A DNA stretch of 64,000 bases from positions 21,014,491 to 21,078,490 of the forward strand of contig CM055075.1 in assembly GCA_029204045.2 (NCBI GenBank). The letters are read 5' to 3'. This document shows, one piece after another, positions 35,149-45,430 of this stretch (positions within the stretch are counted from its first letter, which is position 1; every line of letters starts with the position of its first letter). This DNA is from Tillandsia leiboldiana. Lineage: Eukaryota; Streptophyta; Magnoliopsida; Poales; Bromeliaceae. A model generated the notes under the pieces. That model was not told the DNA's origin. It was given only the letters and a program-made list of their open reading frames with translations, and did no database searches. The position numbers were made by a program, and so were the translations under genes.

Positions 35149-35210
35149 AAAAGAAAAAGAAGAAAAGAAAGTAGTATACATAAACTACACAAGATTTAAT
35201 CGAAGAACGA

Positions 35211-37232
35211 TTAAAGACAAGGAGGGGTTTCACCTTTGCATACCCAAACCTTTTGAGTTTTGGAGTATGTTGGCACTGGTTGAAAAGTTTTCCTTGATGA
35301 AGACGTCTTGCAAGATTGGTCTTTTTCTTTTGTCATCGTCTTGTTTGAAGTACTACCAATGTCCTTTTCTTTAGGAAAATCCTCTTTTGAGTTCCATGGA
35401 GTGAACTTGTTGGTAGCAGTTGCAAGATGTGGTTGATTTGATCTTTGAGCTCCAATCTTGCAATTTCTTCCAATGTGCCCTGCAGAATTACAACGAAAAC
35501 ATACCTTTGTGCTTGACGATTCTGAAGAGGATGAAGTAGGTTTGTTGTCGTTAGTTGTCATGATTTCCGGTGTCGGAGGAGGAGATACCGACTGAGGCAC
35601 AAAGACTGTCCCAACCGAACTAAAATTGTCTTCAGTTCGATTGTATCCGAGGCCGAACTTATTTGTTTGACCAAGACCAAGAAGTTTATCCAACTTACTC
35701 CTTCCTAAGGAAAATTGCTGTAAGTCATCCTTGAGTTGGCAAATGGTCTCTGTCATTTCCAATTTTTCCCGTCGGGCCTCGCCGTAGAGCTTCAAGAAGT
35801 AGTTCGCTTTGTTCACCATATCTATATAGTTCTTCTCGAGTTGCTCATTGGACTCTTGAAGGGAAACATTTTCTTTCATCAGTTTATCCCTTTCCACTTC
35901 AAGATCGGTCGAGAGAGAAGTTACCCTTTTTACTTCTTCTTCGAGATCCTGCAATCTCCCTCTCAACCCCTTGTCTTGCTTAGCCGGTTTCTTTAAATCC
36001 CGTAAAGATCTGTGATAGGCTAGAGCAAATTCTTCACCTTCCGAATCATCCGATTCGTTGTCCGTAGCTTTCTTTTCAACAGTGGAGTTGGACAACGACT
36101 CAGATGTATTTGCCATAAAGCACATGAAGGGTGAAGATACGGACGCGTGGAATGCGGTGGAGCTCTTTTCTTCATCACTCGAAGACGACTCATTTGACGT
36201 TGAGTTGTCATCCCAAGTGACGACTTGCATCGCCTTCTTCTTTGCCGGATACTTGTTAGGACACTCCGTTGCAATGTGGCCGTAGCCTCGACATTTGAAG
36301 CATTGTAGTTGTCCTTCTGAACTTTTCTTATCCTTTGAGAAGTTCTCTTGCTTTCTTGACTTGTATCCTGAAGTACCCTTGCCTTTGTTCGACTTTCCGA
36401 AGGATGGAGATTTGCTTGAATTACCCCTTCGAAAGTTGCGGCGAAACTTCCTTGTCAAGAGAGCGAGCTGCTTCTCAAATTCCTCCATAGAAAGGTTCTC
36501 GTCATCGTCTGAGGAGGACGTATCCGCGTCTTCTACCTTAGTTGTTTTCAACGCATAACCTGAAGACTTAGAAGTGGATGCCTTTCCAGAAGAATTGTTA
36601 GTAGTAAATGTCATTTCATAAGTTTGCAATGAACCAACTAATTCTTCTACACGTATTTCGTCCGGGTGTTTAATAGTTTCAATGGCAGTAACCTTTGGGC
36701 GAAATCGTTCAGGAAGAGTTCTTAAGATTTTTCTTACAATCTTAAATTCTGGAATCTTCTCTCCCAGATTAGCACATGAGTTTACGATGTCTTGCAATCG
36801 TGTATAGTAGTCCGTGAAAGATTCATTTTCTGCCATCAAGATAGAGTCAAACTTGCTCGTAAGCATTTGCAGTTTCTGAATCTTCACGAGGTTAGTTCCC
36901 TCATGTGTAACCTGAAGAACATCCCAGATTTCTTTCGCAGTCTCACATGCCGAGACGCGAGAGAATTCAGTTTGAGATAAGGCATTAAAAATAGCATTAA
37001 TTCCCTTGCCATTGTAAGAAGATGAATCTAACTCTTCCTTGGTCCATTTCGACCTAGGTTTTAAGGTGCGAACATCACCATTAAATTCAGTTGGATTAGA
37101 CCATCCTAATTCAATTGATTGCCACACCCGTTCGTCGATGGAAATTAAAAAGGCTTTTATCCGTACTTTCCAGTACGCATAATTTGTTCCATCGAAGAAC
37201 GGGGGTCGGTTGATGTTTCCACCTTCAACCAT
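35211..37232 (-). CDS. gag: C2 Gag
   Basis: 673 codons from MVEGGNINRP. Copia Gag domain, knuckle CFKCRGYGHIATEC near 315, acidic Ser-rich linker, long coiled coil at about 420-530, second knuckle CFRCNSAGHIGRNC near 580, and basic tail ending WVCKGETPPCL-stop. The stop is created by the pol deletion: sequence homologous to C1 ends at CCTTGTCTT and filler begins, so this copy encodes a free Gag in place of a Gag-Pol fusion. The frame is open. Both knuckles have all metal ligands. Confidence 0.88.
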   Translation of the reverse strand: MVEGGNINRPPFFDGTNYAYWKVRIKAFLISIDERVWQSIELGWSNPTEFNGDVRTLKPRSKWTKEELDSSSYNGKGINAIFNALSQTEFSRVSACETAKEIWDVLQVTHEGTNLVKIQKLQMLTSKFDSILMAENESFTDYYTRLQDIVNSCANLGEKIPEFKIVRKILRTLPERFRPKVTAIETIKHPDEIRVEELVGSLQTYEMTFTTNNSSGKASTSKSSGYALKTTKVEDADTSSSDDDENLSMEEFEKQLALLTRKFRRNFRRGNSSKSPSFGKSNKGKGTSGYKSRKQENFSKDKKSSEGQLQCFKCRGYGHIATECPNKYPAKKKAMQVVTWDDNSTSNESSSSDEEKSSTAFHASVSSPFMCFMANTSESLSNSTVEKKATDNESDDSEGEEFALAYHRSLRDLKKPAKQDKGLRGRLQDLEEEVKRVTSLSTDLEVERDKLMKENVSLQESNEQLEKNYIDMVNKANYFLKLYGEARREKLEMTETICQLKDDLQQFSLGRSKLDKLLGLGQTNKFGLGYNRTEDNFSSVGTVFVPQSVSPPPTPEIMTTNDNKPTSSSSESSSTKVCFRCNSAGHIGRNCKIGAQRSNQPHLATATNKFTPWNSKEDFPKEKDIGSTSNKTMTKEKDQSCKTSSSRKTFQPVPTYSKTQKVWVCKGETPPCL

Positions 37233-37251
37233 TGTTTACAACCCTATTCCC

Positions 37252-37263
37252 GCTCTGATACCA
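37252..37263 (-). other. C2 primer-binding site
   Basis: Complement of TGGTATCAGAGC, 2 nt from the 5' LTR. Confidence 0.9.
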
Positions 37264-37265
37264 CT

Positions 37266-38612
37266 TGTTGGGTTATATGTAATACGGATCTAAATAGGGG
37301 AAAAAAACACCTAGAGGGGGGTGAATAGGTGTAAACGTATAAACACTCAAAAAATCGTTGCGATAAAAATCCAATGCGGAAATAAAAATAATACGCAAGA
37401 TTTTTACGTGGAAAACTCCATCACCGGAGTAAAAAACCACGGGACCGATAACACGGCAGAAATCCACTAGAATTAAAACACGTACAAGGTGATTTACCGT
37501 ACACACTTACGACTCAACCTTTTCCATACGCTCCTAGAGGATCTTCTCCGCTCGCTCCGCGACGCTTCTCGAATCCACGATCTGCGCCCAACGCCGAATC
37601 CACGGCGTCCAACGTCGAATCCACGACGTCCGACCGAATCCACGGTCTTCACCCAATAGCACCCTTCGAATCCACGAACGTGCCTCGCTCCGAATCCACG
37701 AGAGCGGTTGAACCTTGAATCCACAAGGACACGCGAATCCACGCGCCGATTTTTGGGGTAAATCGTTGTTTTGGGTGGTGATGATCCGCCGAATACTTAG
37801 ATCAAAGATAGATCGGAAATACCATCTAAGTATTCATTAGTTTGATTCAACTCAAGATGTGAGTATGAAAACCTAGAATCAAACTAATCAATATAGATGA
37901 AGAAATATAGAGTATTCTCTAATGATTTCCTTTCTTCTCTATATGTGGATCTATAGCCGTATAAAATGATATATGAAAATGACGGCTATAAGACTATGTG
38001 GATTCACCCTAGAAAAAGAGTCATAGGGTGTATTTATAGGTTAGAAACCCTAGGAAGGAGATAAGAATCAAAAACCTAACATTTCTGGAAATTTTACGGA
38101 CGGTGATCCGGATCGGACTAGCTGTGATCCGGATCGTCGTAACGAGTCAGTCAGTTCCAGAAAAACGAAGGTTCGGGATCCGGATCGAAGTGCATGATCC
38201 GGATCGTTCATACAGTTTACCAAACATCAACGTTCGGGATCCGGATTGCGAAGCATGATCCGGATCGTTCAAGGAAAATGGTAAACTCACTGTTCGGGAT
38301 CCGGATCAAGAGACTACGATCCGGATTGAACTGGTGTATGAACGAACCACCTTCGGGATCCGGATCGAACAACCTGATCCGGATCCTGAACATGTCCCAA
38401 GTCCAGTTTTTGATTTTTATGCAATGAAAGATTCTTCCAAGTGTTTCTACACTACAAGAAGTATTCGGATCACACAAAATCTTTAGTTAAACATACCTGA
38501 TCCTTTTGAATTCTTCTTTCTTGAGATTGAGTTAAATGATCCAACTTTCTTCACCTTCAATCTTCAAGACTTGAGACTTTCACGAAACCACGCCAACTCA
38601 AATTCCGTAACA
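37266..38612 (-). repeat. C2 5' LTR
   Basis: 1347 bp partner of 27558-28903; TATA box on minus at 38031-38038; hairpin array at about 37560-37745; palindrome array at about 38106-38390. Confidence 0.92.
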
Positions 38613-38617
38613 ACTAG

Positions 38618-40653
38618 CTGCTTTGTACAGTGTTCACATGATCTCTAAAACTTTTGTTGGAGGTCCGATGCTTTTCGTTGAGCGGGAATTGGATCCCGAA
38701 CCGTAAATCGGCAAAATCGCCGGTTTAACGGCGATTCGGCGTTAATCAAGCAATTCAAGAAATTTTAGTGGTTAAACTGTGTGGCCAAGTATCAGTGGTT
38801 GTTCCCAGTGCTATTCTAAAGAGCCCGGTGATTTTAGTTTTTAGTTTGCAACTTCCGGAGCCAAAATGGGCTTCCCGGGAGTGTTTCAGTGGTTACGGCT
38901 TTGCCGGTGCACAGGATTACCCAGAGTCTGATGTTAGGGCCTAAATGTCTTAAGTTAGACATTCTTGGGCAGTACGTGAAGTTTCACGAGTTTTGGTTAT
39001 TGTTCAGCACAGATTGGGTCATAGTGGATCTATCGGCGGATTTCCGAAAATTCGGAAGTGTCCGGGACTTCAGCGAAGTTCCCTGTTTAGCTTGTCTGCA
39101 CACAGTGTGTCAGTGGGTTGGGTATGTGTGAGAGTCTATTTCTGACCTGTACTTATGATTCAGGTCCCAGCAGTCTGCCGCCATCTTGCGAGCCATCCAG
39201 CAGCCACCGAGATCATTGAGGTGGGTTTATCTTCGGTCCGGGCTTTATCAGGTTTGCCCTATGGGGTGCCGTGGTAGGTTGGACCCCTATTTTTGGTGTA
39301 ACCCTGAGCCTATGCTTGAGCCTTTCTGTTTATTTCGATTCCAGCATTCAGTTATTACAGCTATGTTTCCTAGATATTTCAGTTGAGCTCTTTATATGCT
39401 TTCATTCTCAGCATTTAGTACGTATAGGGTTATACAGCTTGACATATACCATGTTTGTTTGGTTATCAGCCTAGTTATGCCAGCATTTCCTGTTCTATGA
39501 TGCATGATAGAATAGGTGTACAGTTCTGCTATTTAGTTTCAGTTACAGTTCAGATATTCAGCTTCTGTTATTCAGATTCAGTTGTATAGCATCTGTGATT
39601 ATTACAGCCTTCAGCATCCCGATAGGGATTTCTCAGCTTATTGCCGTTTGTGTGGTCTTTAGACCACGAGCTTGAGCATCAGCATTATGATCGCCACAGA
39701 GCCAGCTGTTCTTTCACGTACACTAGCGGGTTGATCCCCCGCAGTGGTGTACTTTACCGGTAAAGTGGTCAGCAGTGGCGACCCGTGAGCCCAGAGGGTT
39801 ATGACAGCAGATTGGTGTACAGGTGGTATTTAGCCTGAGGTTCTGTGAGACCAAAAGTGGCATTTAGCCTGAGGACCTTGGAACCAATAGTGGCATTGAT
39901 TGGGTATTTATATTTGTTGTCATTCAGCACTTCCAGTTTGCAGTATTGTTAGTTACCAGCTTTGTTTATTGTATGATCATTATCTTCTCGTCAGATTTAT
40001 CAGCATGATCAGTTTCTGCTTACCAGCTGTGTTTATTGCATGATTAGTCTTTATATGAGTACCCCTGCTTTCCACTTCAGCTTGCTTAGATTTTATATCT
40101 ACATCTTGTTATTCAGCCTTCAGTATATCCTGCTTTTGCTATCCGCTTATCATTGTATCCGGTAGGTACGACTTGCTATTTCTCGGCCCGTCGTGCCCAC
40201 TGGGATACATGTAGAGTGTATCTCACACCCCCTGGGTGACTGTTTTTCAGGTCAGTCGGGTGCTGGGAGATTGGGACGATCCAGTGAGCTGTTGCGCTAG
40301 AGTTGTCCCCTGCTATTGGCCGCAGTGGCCCAGTGCTAGTATTCCCAGTTTACAGTATTGTGATCATAGATATTTTTGTATTCTTCTTAGTTGGAGTATT
40401 TGTGGACTATGTCATGTGTTGATGTGGATGTGTTAGCTGTAGAGTTTTATATCTGGTTTAGTTGTTAATTATACTGCTCTCTGATTGCATTATTGTATCT
40501 GCCTAGCCGAGCATGTATAGGAGAGACTCTGTCCGTGTGGACAGAGGATTTCCTATGCATGTGGCGGTCTGTTCACGTCCTGAGTTAAAGTTTGAACTCT
40601 GATTTAAAAAAAAAAAAAATTTCTACCGCTGTTTTGAAACTCGGGGCGTGATA
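38618..40653 (+). repeat. G1 3' LTR, second part
   Basis: Continues 25155-27557 after C2 and ends GGGGCGTGATA (TGACA in the 5' LTR), followed by CATTA. Confidence 0.92.
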
Positions 40654-40658
40654 CATTA

Positions 40659-41634
40659 TCAAAACAATTTCATTGTAGCACAAATCTATGTCGATGACAT
40701 TGTATTTGGCGCAACAAGAGATAATGATGCTTCTAAATTCGCGGAGACCATGGAAAGCGAATTTGAGATGTCCATGATGGGCGAATTGACTTATTTTCTT
40801 GGATTGCAAATTAAACAAAATGATGAAGGTATTCACTTGTGTCAATCCAAGTATGCAATGGAGTTGGTTAAAAAGTTTGACTTAGAAAATTCGAAGGATT
40901 TTTCGACTCCAATGGGAACTAGCCACAAGGGACTTGGAAGTGAATCACATAGTGAGAATGTAGACGAGAAACTGTATCGAAGTATGATTGGAAGTCTACT
41001 TTATCTCACGGCTAGTCGCCCGGATATATCTTTTGGTGTTGGGATTTGCGCGAGATATCAATCTGCACCAAAGGAGGTTCACCTGAAAGCGGTGAAAATG
41101 ATCATCCGGTACATCAAAGGATCAATTAATTTCGGAATTTGGTATCCTATGGGAACTAGTTTGGACATTGTTGGATACTCAGATGCCGATTGGGTAGGAT
41201 CAGTGGATGATCGGAAAAGCACGAGTGGTGCATGCTTCTATCTTGGCCATTGCCTTGTTGCATGGCACAGTAAAAAGCAGAATTGCATAGCACTCTCGAC
41301 TGCCGAAGCGGAATACATTTTAGCGGGTAGTTGTTCAACTCAACTTATTTGGATGAAAAGTGTGTTGAGTGACTTCCGGATTTCAGCATCTTCGGTAACA
41401 ATTCTTTGTGACAACACTAGTGCTATAAACATTTCCAAAAACCCTGTGTTGCACTCTAGAACAAAACACATTGAACTTAGATATCATTTTCTTAGAGAGC
41501 TAGTTGAATCAAATACTCTTCAACTTTCATATATTTCAACTGAAGATCAATTAGTTGACATTTTAACAAAACCTTTGGATCAAAAACGTTTTATTCATTT
41601 GCGTAAAGCAATTGGAATGCTTTCCTTGAAGTAA
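40659..41634 (+). CDS. pol: C1 gag-pol, segment 3 (RT palm end and RNase H)
   Basis: Resumes the C1 polyprotein in frame after G1 and one CATTA copy. It has the RT catalytic YVDDIVFGA (about residue 1391 of the joined frame), YFLGLQI and LYLTASRPDI, then RNase H with SDADW (about 1555), STAEAEY (about 1595) and LCDNTSA (about 1631), and ends KAIGMLSLK-stop like C2 and C4. No break seen. Together with 8111-9417 and 16066-18900 it completes a full copia-order Pol (protease, integrase, RT, RNase H). Confidence 0.92.
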
Positions 41635-42572
41635 ACTTCTTTTTGAAACTTTTGCTTAGGTTAGGTTTTGTTTTTGTGTTTTTGTTCTTTATCTATGTTT
41701 ATACATAGTACATTAATTGAGCATGTGTATTATTGACTTTACTTGCATCCTTTTATATATTTAGAAATCTATTATGCTTTAGATATCATAATATTTCATT
41801 TGATGCAATGATCATTTATGTTAATTAACTCATCTTTGTTTTGATCAAAGTCAATTTCTCTCTCGATGATCTCTTGGTATAGTTTTTATCTTATTTGACT
41901 GTTTAGTCGAGTATGAAATCGAGATCAATATTTGGCTAAATACTTTATATCTTAAATAATTGATAGCCAATTGAGGGGGAGTCATGAAAAAGTAAAATGC
42001 TCAAAAGATGTGGAAAGAGTTACATCCCAATGAGGAGTGTGAAAACTACCACCACATGAAGGAAAGAGCTACCACCTCGGTCGTCCGAGTACTGTGTGCA
42101 GCTACCACATGAATACCAAGCAAGGTTTTTCAATTTCGATTAAATAAAATGCATGTTGAAATATTTGACTCTGTCAAAATTTCAAGGTTGGTATAAGGTG
42201 GAATTTATAATGAAAGATGCTCAAAGAGCCACTCTCTTCAATAAATTGACTAGATATATTATCTAACTTATCGGGGATGTTAGACATCTATTGATCTTTG
42301 TATTTCATTTTCTTTACCAAATTGATGATTTGATAAAGGCATTACTCATAAGATCAAGTTAGATGTAATTGAAGTTGTTCAACTTTAAGGGATTTAATTT
42401 TTATAAATTTTCGTTTCGTTTGTTAGATGTTATTGATAGATTTGGTATAATCTATTTCTTGTTGTATGAAACGATGATTTTTGTTTAAAGTTGATACACA
42501 AAAGTGCTCACAATCTTTTTCTGGTTTTTCTTGAATTTTTCTGAAATTTTCTAAAGAAAAAAGTTGGAGCCG
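41635..42572 (+). other. C1 post-pol non-coding region with conserved structured block
   Basis: No gene. It contains a polypurine-like ttgaggggga run (41971-41980). The conserved block 42007-42236 has a GATGT...ACATC stem (42007-42026), CTCGG-TCGT-CCGAG (42076-42089), repeated CTACCAC motifs and GCTC-AAA-GAGC (near 42217-42228). The block is shared by C2, C4 and C5. Confidence 0.75.
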
Positions 42573-42740
42573 ATCCGGATTGGACCTGCCGATCCGGATC
42601 CCGAACGCAGATATTCTTCTGCGGGCAGACGATCCGGATTGGACCTGCCGATCCGGATCCCGAACGCAGTTTTTCACTGCGGGTAGCCGATCCGGATCGC
42701 AATCATGAACTGATCCGGATCGCGGCTAGGGTTTTATAAA
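42573..42740 (+). promoter_or_regulatory. Internal promoter-like array upstream of C1 env-like gene
   Basis: Six ATCCGGAT palindromes in three pairs (starts 42573/42592, 42632/42651, 42690/42713; 19-23 bp within pairs), with CGCAG...CTGCG inverted repeats between pairs. They are followed by a TTTTATAAAG TATA-like box at 42732-42741. It copies the LTR layout. C2 has the same block. Confidence 0.72.
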
Positions 42741-42856
42741 GAACAAAAGGGTTTTGATTTCTTTTACTCCAATCTTTTGTTCCAAAGTTTCCAGAGCTTC
42801 TCTCTCTAGATTTCATTCATCTTGAAAGCTTTCAAACTCAAGTTCTTCAACTCCAA

Positions 42857-43237
42857 GTAAGTTTTATTGATCAAATCTCGGTTTTTCACCGTTTTTGTTA
42901 TTCCTCCTCAAAACGTGATGAATTTCTTGTATCGATTTCGTTTGTGGATAGTTTTTGATCAAATCTCTTTTGAAATAAGAACTCTGGGTAGATTAGTTTT
43001 GATTATATGCTAGGTATTCTCAAGATAAACGGATTTTTGGTCTTTGATTTCAACGAATTCGGTTTTAGGGCATATAATGGGAATTTTCCAAAATTATGCA
43101 ATTGATCTATTTTTAAATTTCCTTTTGCAAAACTAATTTGATTCCTAGTCTCTCTACACGATAATGATTGTTTGGGTACAATTTTTCTAATTTTTGAAAA
43201 TTAACAATTTTTCGTGTCCCTGAGTTGTTGCTCACAG
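42857..43237 (+). other. Probable leader intron of C1 env-like gene
   Basis: Donor CCAA|GTAAGT, acceptor GCTCACAG|GA, 381 nt. The region between the TATA box and the donor has no ATG, whereas the intron contains several. After splicing the first ATG would be that of the env-like gene, in a good context (gctATGG). Confidence 0.5.
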
Positions 43238-43266
43238 GATTTTCTTCTCACAAGAAACCAATAGCT

Positions 43267-44721
43267 ATGGTGATCACATGGATTATTTTCTTACTTGTTG
43301 CCATGGTTCATGTCAAAGACACTGTCAAGCCCAAGAGGGCTAAGAAGGCTAAGAAAGCGAAGAAAGCTAAAGATGATTCCGATACAGAATCTGAAACGGA
43401 ATCAATTGATTGGGATGAACTGCAAGTTGAAGCAACGACTATTCCCACTGCTTCAAAGGGAAAAGCACCTGCAGAAACATCGAAGGCTCCGCCTACTGCT
43501 GCTGAGAAAGGCAAAGCTCCAATGGAAGAAACTTCTGGGAAAACAAGAAGAAAAAGTGTTGCTCGCAAAAGAGGGAGTGCTCGAGGAATCTCCATTGAGC
43601 AACCAGTTGATAACCAAGCACCTCCACAAGACTTTATCAGCTCGGCTAGAATAAAGGATTTTGAAAACAGGGAATGCATTGGAGAAAGGCATGTTGATGT
43701 AAAAGCCTTAAAGGAGCGTTCTCGGCCATTTGGGACTTTGTTTGACCAGATAGGTCTTGCTCCCATTTGCGACTTCCCGGAGACCACTGGGTATTGTCTT
43801 CACTCAGTGAGAATGTTTTATCAGAATGCTTGCTATCTAGTTGATCAGGAGAGCGGACGCCGAGACTTTCAAACATTGGTCAAGAATGTTAAGATCAAGG
43901 TGACGCCCCAACTGATTGGAGAGGTATTAGGGATGGACGCCCGAGCCGATGGCACTCATTACCTGAAGAATCAAGTCTTCAACACCTACTCCTGGAGAGT
44001 GGTAGTTGATGGAATCTGTCTTCCAGATACTCGGTCGACAGGAAACTCCGTTTTCTCGAAAGAACTACGACCAGAGTACCGCTTCTTAAACTTAATTGTT
44101 TGTTATAATGTCATTCCAAACATGAACACAAAGGTTCTTCGGGGGGATAGAATGATATTCCTTTATCTACTTGGAAACCCCACAGCAGCAATGGGAGCTA
44201 ACTTAAACATTCCTTACGTCATCTGGACAAAGATGGCGCGATATGTGGAGCATGCTCATCCTTCAGAGAGACTACCTTATCCAATGATCATCATGCGCAT
44301 TCTTCGCAAATTTAAAGCTGACACAAATGCAAGTTCCTATATGCACAGTCTAGGAACGATCAATGAAACAATAATTGTAAAGTCTCTCTCGACGAAGCCA
44401 GATGAACCCATAATACCTCCTCACCGGCAACGAGCACAACAACAACAAGCGACAACCTCTACACCGGCAGCAACTCCTCCAGTCCAACCAGCACATCCAG
44501 CACAACAAGCACCTCAATCAACTTCTGATGATGATGCATCTGTTACCTCAATCTATAAAGAACAGCAAAGGCTCTCCAACGAGCAAGAACGTATATCAAA
44601 TGAACTAATTGAGGTAAAGGAAGAAATAAAGAAGGTAAATAAGAATCAATCATCAATGAACAAGCGATTAAAGAAAATATTCCAAATTCTCGGCTGTATC
44701 AGTTCAGATGAGTCTGAATAA
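43267..44721 (+). CDS. C1 env-like protein
   Basis: 484 codons, intact, same length and domain order as the C2 copy. Hydrophobic N-terminus (MVITWIIFLLVAMVH), KPKRAKKAKKAKKAK basic run, mid domain at about 130-370 resembling 'putative plant transposon protein', Gln/Ala/Pro linker and C-terminal coiled coil. I chose ATG 43267 over an in-frame ATG 42 nt upstream because it matches the C2 start and follows the likely splice acceptor. It lies 1.6 kb past the pol stop, so translation by read-through from pol (reported for soybean SIRE1) is not possible here; a separate mRNA is needed. Confidence 0.85.
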   Translation: MVITWIIFLLVAMVHVKDTVKPKRAKKAKKAKKAKDDSDTESETESIDWDELQVEATTIPTASKGKAPAETSKAPPTAAEKGKAPMEETSGKTRRKSVARKRGSARGISIEQPVDNQAPPQDFISSARIKDFENRECIGERHVDVKALKERSRPFGTLFDQIGLAPICDFPETTGYCLHSVRMFYQNACYLVDQESGRRDFQTLVKNVKIKVTPQLIGEVLGMDARADGTHYLKNQVFNTYSWRVVVDGICLPDTRSTGNSVFSKELRPEYRFLNLIVCYNVIPNMNTKVLRGDRMIFLYLLGNPTAAMGANLNIPYVIWTKMARYVEHAHPSERLPYPMIIMRILRKFKADTNASSYMHSLGTINETIIVKSLSTKPDEPIIPPHRQRAQQQQATTSTPAATPPVQPAHPAQQAPQSTSDDDASVTSIYKEQQRLSNEQERISNELIEVKEEIKKVNKNQSSMNKRLKKIFQILGCISSDESE

Positions 44722-45430
44722 TCCATATCCTTCCAATTTCTGTTTATTATGCATATGTTAATATTTCTTTTGTGCATGTCTTTAAGTTTTAGTTTTAGTT
44801 TTAGTTCTCAAACTTGAACTGTTAACTATTCTCTCCATTTCTATAATTTTTGGCTTAGTTTGTGACAAAAAGGGGGAGAGAGTTTAGAGAGAACTTGAAC
44901 AATGATGATGTGAAAACTGTGTGAATGTGTGAACATCAAGGTAAGTGAACATCAAGGTAAGTATCACTTCAACTTCAACTTTGGTTTTCATTTGTGTTTG
45001 AATGCATGCCTCTACTAACTATTCGACTAACTATTTGGGCATGTAATATGACTAACAAGTTGATGTCGGACTAACACTTTGTGACATTTGGTTTTTGATT
45101 GCATAGAAGATATGTTGGTTTTTGACTATGATTCTCTTACATATCTGAATTCTCAAATGTCATGATGATCAGATAAACTCTATCTCTGTACTTGGTTTTG
45201 TATGTTTCAATTCTTGAGGTATCTAACGATTCTTTTTGTCAAGAATGATTTTTTTGTGCAGAGAGTACAGATGTCTAAGTCTAGAGTCTGTTTTAGGAGT
45301 TTATCTCATGTTTTTAAATTTTTGGATCTCCATTGTAAATTTTTGTTGTATGGTGATAGCAACAAAAATATCTTTTTGAATTTTCTTTAGTGGATCTGTG
45401 TTTTGTCACGAAACCACCAAAGGGGGAGAT
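44722..45430 (+). other. C1 3' non-coding region with polypurine tracts
   Basis: An outer tract with GTGACAAAAAGGGGGAGAG context at 44862-44880 and the LTR-proximal tract AAAGGGGGAGAT at 45419-45430. A short tandem repeat, gtgaacatcaaggtaa, is near 44928-44962. No gene seen. Confidence 0.8.

Larger units (their letters stand above)
27558..38612 (-). mobile_element. C2: complete-ended Sirevirus-type copia element with env-like gene and deleted pol
   Basis: LTRs 27558-28903 and 37266-38612 (1346 and 1347 bp, about seven differences by eye), duplication ACTAG at 27553-27557 and 38613-38617. On the minus strand the order is primer site, gag, damaged pol, conserved post-pol block, env-like gene with promoter-like array, polypurine tracts. 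Lacking protease and the N-terminal half of integrase, it could not have supplied its own transposition in its present form. Confidence 0.93.
18901..40653 (+). mobile_element. G1: gag-only Ty3-gypsy retrotransposon (TR-GAG type), with C2 nested in its 3' LTR
   Basis: The duplication CATTA (18896-18900, 40654-40658) brackets it inside C1 pol. The 5' LTR is 4439 bp; the 3' LTR is also 4439 bp once C2 and one ACTAG copy are removed (25155-27557 plus 38618-40653). The interior is only 1815 bp, with primer site, gag and polypurine tract and no pol. About five sixths of its 10.7 kb is LTR. LTR divergence is about 16 sites by eye (0.4%). Such gag-only, LTR-heavy elements are described in plants as TR-GAG and are taken to be non-autonomous. 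Confidence 0.92.

Noticed and set aside
41635..43266. Stop-codon read-through from pol into the env-like gene
   Set aside because: The gene starts 1.6 kb after the pol stop with many stops in every frame between.
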